A DNA stretch of 64,000 nucleotides, taken from Microbotryomycetes sp. JL201. Taxonomy: Eukaryota; Basidiomycota; Microbotryomycetes. Every line of letters begins with the position of its first letter. Position 1 is the stretch's first letter. Of this stretch, positions 9,903 through 20,362 are shown one piece after another. The notes beneath the pieces are model-generated. The model had not been told where the DNA came from. It was given only the letters and a program-made list of their open reading frames with translations, and searched no databases. The DNA is taken from positions 186,001 through 250,000 of the forward strand of contig JAQYUZ010000021.1 in the NCBI GenBank assembly GCA_033819885.1. Reading direction: 5' to 3'. Position numbers and translations under genes: made by a program.

Positions 9903-11865
9903 TTACACCGATACTGGCGGTCTGCTGTTATCGGCAGCCACAAATCTTCCTCTGGATCCTTCGTATGACAGCCACTGCCTGTCTCTATCGGGATCAATGC
10001 CGTGATTTTCCGAGACAATACCGATGTACGCCGTCGTGATTGGATTGGTCAAGTTGACAGAGTCGTGCCGCTCTGAAAAGATGTGATAGCTGAGCAAAAG
10101 CTGCAGCGAAAGCAGAGCGACTGGGACTATTAACCAGACGAATTGATTGCCCTCGAGGTGCAATTGTAGAGCAGTCGTGTAAAACTGCGCGCAAAAACAA
10201 GAGGTCAGTCGCGATGTTCAAATTGATCGAGTTATTGTGAGAACTGACAGTAAACTCGCTCGATGACTCTGTGTAATTGAGTCCATCCGGATCGCCGGCG
10301 AGAGAGTCGGCCTCTACGGCTACGGCAGCTGCAATCTGAGCTAGAGTTGCCTTGACAAGTCGCTCGACCAGGCGTTCAAGGAATTGATTGATTCTTGTGG
10401 CGTCGCTTTGACTGATCTCGGAGAGCGTGAAGGTCCATACCAGGCTCTGTGCCAAGCCAGACCACCCTTGGCGACCAAAATTATTCAACAGGTCATCGCC
10501 CATGAATTTTACGATCGGGAAACTCGTAGGGATTACTGTCAAAGAGTTCGGCGACGGTTTCGATTTGACTTCCATAAGCGACGTGCCACCCCGCTCATAC
10601 TTGGAGACTGTGTACGAGCCAGAGGTAATCGAGACTACTGTACATTTCGTGAACGTCAAGTTTGGATCACCATCAATCAGCACGTTTTGCGATTCCGAAG
10701 AGTTTGTAAGCGCGGATGTGTCGCTTATGAACATAAAGTACAAATCAGGCGATCCGTCCTCGCAAGCGTAAATGTCGGCAATAGAAGTATCGTTGCTGTA
10801 GACGACGAGCTTCTGCCCGCAATCGAACGCAAAAGAGCCGACGAAAACTTGCGCGTCAGGAACCGGCTGAAAGGACGTGTTGACGCCGGTTGAAGCATAA
10901 TCGCTGCATTGAACTCTGCTGAGAAAGCCTTCAACGACTGCTTGTTGGTAGGCTTTGTTTCCCGCGTTGTACAAATTTTTCTCGTCTGTATCGAACGCGC
11001 CACTCAAGTCTCCTTCGGCTATGCCTGAGAAGTTTGAACCGGGTATGGTCTCGTTGAGATAGTAACGCACAATCTCGAATGGGCTGGGAGAGACGAGCGG
11101 GTCGTCCTGACCAGCGTACATACGATTGCCGTCGAGCATAACAAGTGGTCTCTCGTTATCGAAATCGGCGAAACGCAAGTGTCCCATGTTGAGCAAGTCT
11201 CCGCTGTCATACGGATACGTGAACAGTGAAAAGTTGGAGGCTTGGAGCACTGGAAGATTCTCGGCAACATGGGCATAAACCCACGGCGCGCTGTTGCGGC
11301 ATGTCAACGGGTTGATTGATGCGTTCTGCCCGCTTGCTTACGAGAATGAAGCGGTCGCCTCTGAAGCGCCGAAAGCGGCTTGGCTAGCCGCAGAGAACGT
11401 CTGGTTTAGCAGGAACAAGGGCACCGACAAGATTGCCGTCCACCTCAATTTCGCCTGCAGCGACATCCAGCTAAAGTGCACGAGTGCATCGTACCACACG
11501 ACACTGACCCCTTGTCTGCGCTTGATACGTTGCTTGAGCACGGCTCTGAAACCAGCGCCGATCCCGAATGAGACGATCGTGCCAATCAGCTGGCCTGCGA
11601 AAGACACGAACGTGTTGTAGTTGTTTGTGTCGATATGAAGCGCATTGTCTGGCAAGAACAAGCGGGTGATTGACAGCCACAAGGCCGATGCAAGCCAGCC
11701 TGCAAGGAGGAACACGGACGCGAACAAGAAGACGAGCTCCCGCGCGTTGCTTTGCGCACGCCTGCCCACGCCAAAACCGTCTTGGGACGCATCAAGTTTA
11801 CGTTCAATGACCCCAGAATTTGTCGACGTGGCCGACGGCTGCTTGTCGTGCAGTTTCGACTCCAT
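9903..11865 (-). CDS. Fungal membrane protein of unknown function, large outer domain
   Basis: Three exons (11342-11865, 10249-11290, 9903-10184) give 615 aa. Hydrophobic segments lie near residues 45-65, 85-105 and 140-160; the last is followed by a large loop of about 370 residues. That loop contains several NxS/T sites (YLNETIPGSNFS, YSNDTS, LTNSSES) and cysteines, so it probably faces outside or the lumen. A final hydrophobic helix (FVWLIVPVALLSLQLLLSY) precedes a short tail. This layout, three N-terminal helices, an ectodomain and one C-terminal helix, recalls the fungal DUF3176 group. I could not match diagnostic motifs, so family and function are left open. Confidence 0.7.
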
Positions 11866-12299
11866 GCAGTCGATATTAGGAGCCTCGAACGTGCGTCGAC
11901 GGCGAACACTTCAAAGCGCTTGGGAGAATGCACGAATGCCGCAACACCGTCGGATCGCCGACACGAATGCGCGCCGCGCTCGCGCGAGCCAGTCCACGGC
12001 TGCTCGGATGTAAGAATTGAAGAAGAGGGTCTGGACTCGTCCGCAGGTTTTTGCGAATCACGTGATCGGACAGGTCAATACGTGCAACAGCGACGAGGCT
12101 GGCCTGACTTTAGCATGCTGTCTAGTGCGCACGATGCTGGTCTCAGCCAGCCGTAGCTTGGCCCGCCGGCTGTTTCGGTGGCTTCGGGTCCCGTGTCGTT
12201 CGGCGATGACCTCACTGCTCGAGCTCGGTTTTTGCTGGCTGTGCACAAGCTCTCCCTCTGCTCCATCACTGCATCAAGCTTACTTTCCCATCAAACAGG
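11866..12299. promoter_or_regulatory. Divergent promoter region, membrane protein / MIR1
   Basis: These 434 bp separate two divergent genes. Beyond the CACGTG site at 12059 I see no gene or repeat; open frames in the stretch lack conserved sequence. Confidence 0.45.
12059..12064. promoter_or_regulatory. CACGTG E-box upstream of MIR1
   Basis: The site sits in the symmetric context TCACGTGA, 236 bp before the MIR1 start. CACGTG is bound by bHLH factors such as Cbf1 and Pho4 in yeasts. A phosphate link is suggestive here because MIR1 carries phosphate, but this is inference. Confidence 0.4.
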
Positions 12300-13842
12300 A
12301 TGAGCGTGCCCACATTCTCTGCTCGCGATCATTCGGCCAACTTTGCCGCAGGCGCGCTTTGCTGCACGCTCTCACATGGAGCGTTCGTGCCTGTGAGTTG
12401 GCGGGATTGATTGGTTCGGGCCAGACTACACAAGGCTCCTCCTTTCATCATGGAGCCTTCTGCTGGGATGACCCATGGCTTTCAAGCCGCGACTGGATGC
12501 AGCTCGCCTGTGACCGAGGTCCGAGCTCAAGCCAACTAAAACACGCTTGCTTCAGGTCGACGTCGTCAAAACGCGGATGCAAATCGAGCCTGCCCTCAAA
12601 GGAAAGGCGATGATGACCGTCGGTAGAGACATTGTTGCCAAGGAAGGCATCAAGGGACTTGTGAGTTACTCCGTGCAAGCCAGAGTAAGTCGGCGTACAG
12701 CTGATAGCCCGGGCTACCTCCCAGGCTACCGGATTTGGTGCAACAGCTATTGGCTATCTTGCGCAAGGCGGCGCAAAATTCGCTGGCTATGGTCAGCAAG
12801 GAACGGCTTGATGACAGCGGCTGTAATTTTAACGTCACACTCCTCGCAGAATATTGGAAGGCACGCGGGGTCGATTTTGTCGGAGGATACGAGAATGCTG
12901 TCGCGAACCGTACAGCGATCTATCTCGGCGCAGCTGCTGTCCGTCTTTGTCGCCATGGTATCGTGCCCGAAACTGACTTTCGCAATTTGCAGATTGCAGA
13001 ATTCTTTGCCGATATTTTGTTGACACCATTGGAAGCCACCCGCATTCGGATGGTTTCTGACCGGACCTACGCCACAAATATGGCGACAGGGTTCATGCGA
13101 ATGGCCCGAGAAGGAGGACTGACTGAGCTTTACGGTGAGATGCATTCATGGGCAAGGAAAAAGCATTTCTGAGACCGTAAATGCGTAGCTGGTTTCATTC
13201 CGATCCTCTTCAAACAAATCCCCTGTAAGCCTCATGCCTGTTCGCTTGTGCACGCGCCTGACCCCGTCGCCTGTGGTAGACGCACTCGGACAATTCACTG
13301 TCAATGAATGGGCACACGAGGTCGTGTACAAGCGCATGTCTGCTGAGCGTAAGGCAAACCTGACGCCGACGGAAAACCTTGGCATCACGCTCGGATGTGG
13401 CGTGACGGCTGTAGGTCTCTTGCGTTCATGTCGGTACTGCCGAATCGCTGACACGGGCACGAAAACAGGGTATTGCGGCTGCCGTTTTGTCTCACCCTGC
13501 CGACACGTTGTTGTCCAAGGTTAGCGTTGACGCTTTCGCAGGCCGAAGCAAATCTGACGCAAGCTCGTTGCAGATCAATCAGGGCAAAGGCGGATCCGGT
13601 GGCGTGCTGAAGCGCCTTGGCACACTTGCTGCCGAAGCGGGCCCTGCTGGTTTGTTTGCAGGTCTCGGCCCTCGTATTGTCATGACGGCAGGTAAATCCG
13701 CCTATTCTGCCTTTGAATTCCCCTCTCAATCAAGAGCTGACAATGCATGCTTGAAGGTCTTGTGTCGTCGCAATTTGTATTGTACAAATACATCAAAACG
13801 GCTTTGGGCGCTGAAAAGTCGGTCGAAATTCACAAGGACTAG
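12300..13842 (+). CDS. MIR1: Mitochondrial phosphate carrier
   Basis: Ten exons (12300-12392, 12556-12660, 12725-12791, 12850-12938, 12993-13134, 13189-13224, 13280-13410, 13469-13519, 13574-13691, 13757-13842) encode 305 aa, close to yeast Mir1. The protein imports inorganic phosphate with protons across the inner mitochondrial membrane for ATP synthesis. The three carrier repeats each keep their signature: VPVDVVKTR, TPLEATRIR and HPADTLLSK. GALCCTLSHGAFVPVDVVK and ILFKQIPY are typical of the phosphate carrier rather than of other SLC25 members. The first intron is 163 bp, long for this window; the rest are 49-65 bp. One 54-bp intron (12939-12992) is in frame and stop-free. Confidence 0.93.
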
Positions 13843-14137
13843 AACGAAAAGAATTAGATATCATTGGCCTGAGGTACATACTATAGACATTTGTAATTGA
13901 TGCATTGAGCCCGTTGTTGCGTGTGCTGTCCAAGTAACAGCATGTGGGGGAGCGACGCCAGACGAACGACCAACCCTTTTCCGTCCGAGACCGCCTTCTG
14001 CCCTCACTCGCCAGTCTCCACCTGTCTCAGTCATACGTTTGGGCCACCGACACTGCCTGTGCCGCAACAGAGCCTGTACGTAGGCGTCTAGCGACGCAGG
14101 GTACGCAACCGTGCGTCAGACAGGCCCGGATCTCGCC

Positions 14138-16984
14138 ATGGAGTCCTCCACAGTACCAGGTGAGCGATCTAGTGGCTCTTGATTTATATTTGTCCAGCTT
14201 GAGCTGCGGCGTGTACTCCACGCCGCTAGCCCGCTTGAGATGGCAGGGCCGCGCAAGCCCGAGTGTGCTGACTCGCCTCGGACAGATACGTACGTGTTCA
14301 AGATCAAGTTCCAGAGGCACCCGTTTGACAAGCAGCCCGAGTACCGCCGGTATCGCCTCACAGAGTCACTCAAATCAGAGCGCGTGTTCTCGGTCAGTCC
14401 CCGCCGAAACCCCCACATGTGGCGGTGGCACCGCACACGAGCAACCCTGGTCAGCAGACTGACCCGGGTCCGAATGTTGTCATTTCATTCAGGCGCTGGT
14501 CCGAAGGACTGCAGACATCTTCAGCTTGCCAGATGACGGCTTTGACTTGATAGCCGAAGACTCGCTCGGCCGCCCCTGCAAGCTCGACTCGTACGCGACT
14601 TTTGCAAAGGTAGTCGTCAACGACTTTATTGACGAGCGTTCGGGCAAGCTGCGTCCGACGGTCAAAAGAGACAACAAAGGCCGTGTCATCGTGCCATTGA
14701 CCGTTCGAAAGCGCAAGACCGAGGATGAAACCATGACGGAAGAGAATGTTTCCCCGTCACACACGATAGTATCTGGCTCGACCATGAAGCCTCCATCGGC
14801 CAAAGCTTCGACAGCATCGGCAACGTCTTCCCAATTGGGCGCGACCGGTTCGTGTCAGGCCGGACCGCCATCCCCACCCCACTCGCAAGATGTCGCCGCC
14901 CGACCTTACCACCCTTGTCGACCGCACTCACACCACCATGGCAATGTAACCCGCCTCCGCAACGATGAGAAGAGGGTTGCGCAGAAATCCGAGCATGGCG
15001 TTGGCATCTCGGTCTCTGGTTATCATACGAAATATTCGAAAGCTGCTGGTAGCTCTGCCCCACCGACGGCGAAGATATCACCATCAGACGGTGCATTAGG
15101 CCAGAGCGAGCCTCTCGAAGGCGTCAAAGCCCTCATCATGTCATTCATCAAACAATTCAATGCACACATGGCTGACACGTTCGGAGATCGCGCCGACTTT
15201 GCACTAGACATGGTTGACGATGCTGGGCCGCAACAGACCGGTGCGCACAGTAACACTGCCGAGACTGAAGAGAAGCCTGCTGTTCACGGCAATGTTTTCT
15301 GCGATCATTGCCTGTAAGCAGCCAACCTCTGCAGACTGTCTGATTGTCGCTGATTCCTCATGTGGCGGTCAGCAAAACCATCGTCGGGCCGCGGTTCAAG
15401 TGCTTGTCGTGCACCAACTACGACCTTTGTCTTTCCTGTCATCAGTCGAGACACGCGACCCGAACCCACGCCTTCACGCACGTCTTTGGTCGCATTGAGC
15501 GCCCTGGCGACGCTATGGTCAGGGAATCATGGACGCCAAATATCTCGGCGCCTGCGGCCAAGACTGCTCGTAGCAACTGCCCCAGCCAGGTGCACTCGGC
15601 AACCTGCGATGCATGCCACATGACCATCCAAGGCACCCGTTACAAATGTCTCGAGTGCCCCGACTTTGATCTCGACAGCGGATGCTTCGAGGAGCATCGA
15701 TCAAAGATCCACCCTCGTCACGCTTTCGTTGCGATCAAGGAACCAGCGTCGCTCCGCAAGTTCACGTCTTCGGCTGGCCAAGCTGTCCATCGAGACGTCA
15801 TCTGCGATGGATGTCAGGTCTCGCCAATCAAGGGCCCTCGGTACAAGTGTCTTGTCTGCGCAGACTTTGACTTGTGCGGCAACTGCGAGGCGGATCCTTG
15901 TAATCAACACCTGGCGTCTCATCCGCTCATCAAGCTGCGCGAACCGCTTCGATCAAACAGCGCGTTCACAGGTGGGCAGGACGGCTTGCGAAATCTCCTG
16001 AAGCGGGCGGGCTCCGCGGTTGAAGGCGCTTCGGTTGCGGATGCGATCGGACAAGTCATCAAGGACCTGACGTCCACTGTGACTGTCAGTCACCAAGAGA
16101 CGCAGACGAGCAAGGTCGAGACGAAAGAGCAGGCGACGGCCACTGCTGAACCAAGCGCTTTGCGAGAGGAAACTACGTCGTCTCCGACCCAAATGGATTC
16201 TTACGACGTCAAAACGTCCGTCCGCCGCGAGAACCAGGGAGAACAAGTCGTCTGCGTCAAGGAGGAGAATGCAACCCTCGGGACACCGCGAGCGACCGAG
16301 CCAGTCACCGGTGATGGTCAAAACCTAAAGGCGACGTTCGTAGCAGATGTCACGCTTGAAGATGGAAGTGTCGTCCCGTCTGGCGGCGAGTTCAACAAGA
16401 TCTGGCTCGTGCGCAATTCGGGAGCAATGGCTTGGCCTGCGGGTACGCGCCTCGTCAACTTGGGAGGTTTCTCAAATCTCGTACCTCATTCAAAACCGAG
16501 AGACTTTGACGTGCCAGAAGCCGAATCTGGCGAATGCGTCGAAGTCCAAGTCGAACTGAAAGCGCCTGAGGATGAGAACGGTGGCCAGTTTATGGACTTT
16601 TGGAGATTGACGACGTCAGATGGAGTTTTGTTTGGCGACCGCCTTTGGGTCGATATCAAGATTGAATCGAACGAGCAGTTGCAACAGAATGCTTCTCAGG
16701 CTTCTTTGCACAACTCGTTCGTGGCGCCAAACATGCAAGCGTCTGGTCAACTCGTTGACGCTGACGCAGAGACTACTGCTACGACGGCTCCATCGTCTAA
16801 AGCGGTCACGGCCGTTACACTCGACTCTTTTGATTCGGCCGTCGCTCCTTGGCAAGAGGCCGGCATTGACATTCAAGAGGGCCAGGACGACACTGAAGAT
16901 GGCTTCTCGGGTTCAGAATCCGAGATTGTCTTGTCCGACGATGAGGAATTTGACGTGGTGGGTTCTGACGAAGCACGAGATTGA
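14138..16984 (+). CDS. NBR1-like selective autophagy receptor (PB1, three ZZ, FW domain)
   Basis: Four exons (14138-14159, 14247-14392, 14493-15313, 15373-16984) give 866 aa. An N-terminal PB1-like region covers about 18-110 (TYVFKIKFQRHPFD, then LVRRTADIFSLPDDGFDLIA). Three ZZ zinc fingers begin near 318, 408 and 472 (CDHC...CLSC, CDACH...CLECPDFDL, CDGC...CLVCADFDLC). An NBR1-type FW (four-tryptophan) domain covers about 650-760 (KIWLVRNSGAMAWPAGTRLV to DRLWVDIKI). The acidic end holds EEFDVV, a plausible Atg8-interacting LIR with Phe about 856. Such proteins load cargo into autophagosomes or, in fission yeast, into ESCRT vesicles for the vacuole. The first exon is only 22 nt; an alternative start at 14240 in the same frame would drop the first intron. 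Confidence 0.9.
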
Positions 16985-17147
16985 GTTCGGAAAGATTCAT
17001 TTCTTTCCTTTATTTTGGGGACCTGATTGTGCTTTTTGAAAGCCCATGTTTATGTGTGTTGCTAGTTTGCTTTTCGTATGTGACATTGTGTGGCAATGCA
17101 GTTTCACCCCTCTCATCAAACGAGTCATTGCGAGCTAGCTACGATAC

Positions 17148-19010
17148 TCAATCTTCTGCCATGAGCGCCTCGAGTTCGGCCTCTTCCTCTGCCGTCAGCA
17201 AGTTGACATCGGTGGTGGCGGTCTGTTCGTCTTTCACCGGTCTGAATGTCGTACCGGCCAATACGTCTGTCCACTTCCATCTCCTCAACGTGCCGTCAAC
17301 GCTCGCGCTGACGATCCAAACAGTATCGCGCTTGACGTCCTTGGTTGTCAACAGAACTTTCTCGCCATCGTCAACGTCAACAGTGCCATCTGACAAGTCT
17401 GCTGGTCCCATAAACACGTGAAGGTCTGTGATTTCGTGTGAATGACCTTGAACGGTCGAAACGAGTCCGGTCACTTTTTGATCGTGTGTTGTTGTCGTTA
17501 GTGGCGCTGATGCTGGCCAGGACGGTAACGCCGTCGACCTCATGGACGGATCAAGTTCTGGTACGGATGCGTCTATGACGTAGATGAGCTCGTCTGACGA
17601 GCCGAGCAAGACGTGTGACGAGTTGAGGGCAGGCAAGGCGATCGACAATGGCAAGACTGACTTTATACCGTTCGGCAATGGTATGCGCACAAGAGGCTTG
17701 ATTGGCGTTGTAGGCGAAGAAGAGTCAAAGGACGACAGCAGAGCGGATGTATCGGCAGACACTGTCAACGAGTTTACTGTGTCAGTTGGCGCAGACTAAT
17801 GTCTTGACTGGAAGATCACCTGTCCAGATTTCACCGTCGCCGACGACCATGTCGTAAATCCCGATCTCATGATGTCTGGCCTCGCTCCTGAGTTGACCAT
17901 GCACCCTGCCGAGCTCGTCTCGCCACAATTCCCACGTTTTGAGTGCACCCATAGAGTCGGCCGACAGTAAGGCGAACCTGCCTGTCGGTTCCGGGTCCGA
18001 GTCGGCATTCGCAGATGACCGTGTTTTTATAATTGCATAAGACGCTATCCTCTCTATCGGCCTCGTATGGCCTTTGAGGACGAGGAGCAAGTCGAGTGGC
18101 GCATTTGCGACTGCAGCCGGAGGTGCGGCGCCGATCGAAGGTTCTGCCAAGACTTCAGGCTCTTCTCCGGCTACGTCGTCGTTCAATACCGCTTCGTCGT
18201 CCCAAGGCCGTCCGTCGAATCTGGTCAAATCCCATATCCTCAAGTCGCGGTCCGAAGATCCCGAGACGACGACGCCGAGATGAGGAATGACGTGGACAGC
18301 CTTGACGAAATCAACGTGACCGACGGTCGTCGACAACAGTTTTCGAGTCTGAGAGACAAGCAGGTATTGTTTTGGGTCAGCAATCAGAGACGTCGAATTT
18401 AGAGCTGTGGCGGCGAGAGTTGAAGAGGAAACCGACATTTGTATCCCATACTCGCACAGTCTTGTCCCATGAGCCGCTGACGAGCAGTTGACGTTTTTTG
18501 CCTTTGCTGTCGCTAGTGCCAGTCTGGTAAAAGTCGATCGCGGTGACTGGCCCGAGGTGGCCTTTATAGAGTTGGCTGGTCGATCCAGACTGTTTGAACG
18601 CGGAGTGACAAGGCGGACATGAGGAGGCGAACGTGTCAGATGGAGCGTGTATCAGCGTGATGCTCGAAGCCGCATTCCAGTCACCAGTCAGGGTCTAGCA
18701 GAGGGGAAACAGACGCGACTGACCTCGAGGCCAAGTTTGCGAATGACAAAACCGCTTTCGGCGACCCAGGCGTGTGCTTGGGCGCCCGGGCGCTGCCTGA
18801 CGACGAGCCTGAGTGGTTTGCTCTTGAGTGCGACGGGGTAGCCGGACCGGGCGTGCGTGCTCGCCTTGTCGGTGCGCGCTCGGGCACGCTCAAACTGCGC
18901 GTCCGTCTGGAACAAGTTGCTCGTGTCGCTGTGCGAGAGCCATGGTCAGCCAGTCGAGCTTGGTGCGGTCACTGGCGCGTGCCTGGCCTGGCTTGCCTCG
19001 TCTTTGACAT
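17148..19010 (-). CDS. WD40 repeat protein, family not identified
   Basis: Five exons (18973-19010, 18724-18928, 18437-18589, 17820-18348, 17148-17761) give 512 aa. Clear WD repeats include LYKGHLGPVTAIDF with LLVSGSWDKTVRVWDT, GHVDFVKAVHVIPHLGVVVS with SGSSDRDLRIWDL, GHTRPIERIASY and GHSHEITDLHVF with VSASVDGTLRRWKW. At least five blades can be seen, enough for one propeller. The C-terminus is acidic (EEEAELEALMAED). No membrane segment or extra domain is present, so it is a scaffold of unknown complex. The first exon (38 nt) and the 44-bp first intron are the weakest part: no in-frame ATG exists in exon 2, so an upstream exon is needed. Confidence 0.8.
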
Positions 19011-19184
19011 GGCCCTCGCGTGTCGACAGGCAAACTCTCGCCCGCGAGCTTGTTCGACTGTTTGCCCTGCACGTGACCACTCGCCTCGCTTCAGCGCATC
19101 CGCCCCGCCCCCTCGGCTCTTGCCTCAGCACACCCTCGTCACTCGTCAAGCTCCGCCGCCGAGGCGCAAGAGCCCGCGTCCGCC
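19011..19184. promoter_or_regulatory. 174-bp divergent promoter with CACGTG, WD40 gene / DIB1
   Basis: A CACGTG E-box lies at 19070-19075, 61 bp from the WD40 start and 110 bp from the DIB1 start. One site could serve both genes. Confidence 0.4.
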
Positions 19185-20085
19185 ATGTCGTACTTTCTCC
19201 CGAAACTCGAGTCTGGATGGCACGTAGACCAGGCCATCCTTGCAGAGGACGACCGCGTCGTCATCATCAGGTTCGGTCATGATTGGGTGAGCATCACACA
19301 CACATCAGAGTGGCATGCACACACGGCGGCAAGAGCGTGCGCGCGCAAACATACACACGGGAGTCAGCCTCAAGCCATCGAGTCATTGCAAGAACAATGC
19401 CTTCAACCAACAATCATCCATTTGCATATTCAGACGTCTCCGTGTACCGGTCATTCTGTGCACGCGCTATCCAACTAACCCCAGTCTTGCACTCTCGCAG
19501 GATCCGCAGTGCATGATTCAGGACGAGACGCTGCTCGGTGTGTCTGAAAAAGTGAAAAACTTTGCAGTCATTTGTACGCGTTCCTCTTGAATTTCCGGTC
19601 AGAGGTCTGCTCGAACGCACGCGCTGACGTAGATTTGCCATCGGCGCCACCAGATACGGTCGACATTACAAAGGTACCGGATTTCACAAGGGTGAGCACA
19701 AACTGCAATACATTGTCTCACAGACTTTTCACCAGTTTCCGTGCAGATGTACGAACTCTACGACCCGTGCACGACCATGTGAGCAGCGTTTTGTCGCACC
19801 CGACCGATCTCAGGCTGACTAGAGCCCTTGAACAGGTTCTTTTATCGCAACAAGCACATCCTCGTCGATTTTGGAACGGGTAACAACAATAAACTGAACT
19901 GGCCGATGGAGGACAAGCAAGAAGTGCGGTTGAATCGCAATTCTGCAGCCAATACTGCCCAGCTGACAAATGCGTGATTGATGTCGCAGTTGATTGATAT
20001 TATTGAAACAGTATATCGGGGCGCGAGCAAAGGTCGCGGTCTCGTCGTCTCGCCGAAGGACTACTCTACGCGCTACCGGTACTAG
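19185..20085 (+). CDS. DIB1: U5 snRNP thioredoxin-like protein Dib1/Dim1
   Basis: Six exons (19185-19286, 19501-19573, 19654-19691, 19747-19778, 19836-19923, 19990-20085) give 142 aa, the exact length of the human homologue TXNL4A. The protein is an essential part of the U4/U6.U5 tri-snRNP and is released on spliceosome activation. Conserved blocks are MSYFLPKLESGWHVDQAIL, VVIIRFGHDWDPQC, EKVKNFAVIYTVDITKVPDF, MYELYDPCTIMFFYRNKH, FGTGNNNKLNW and GRGLVVSPKDYSTRYRY. The first intron, 214 bp, is much longer than the others. Identity is certain. Confidence 0.97.
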
Positions 20086-20362
20086 ACGGTGGATTTCGTC
20101 TGCGGTTTCGCACCCCGGCTATTGTTGTTTCATCATGTTGTACCAACTTGTGCTCATACAAGGGAATACATCTCGAAGGCCCATGTCAACACGATCAATA
20201 ATCTTCGTGCTTTGTGCTGGCACCAAGTGTATCACCGCCTGCGGTCATCGTCACTTTCACTGCTTTCGGTATCTGTCCTGTCGCTGGCGTCGCTTCTGTC
20301 GCCTGTTCCGTCAGACTCGTGTAGTCTTGCATCTGCCACGTCATTGCCACCCTCGTCAGGCA

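Noticed and set aside
10384-10893. Plus-strand frame of 169 codons inside the membrane protein gene
   Set aside because: The minus strand carries the continuous ectodomain with glycosylation sites; the plus frame is arginine-rich and without domain features.
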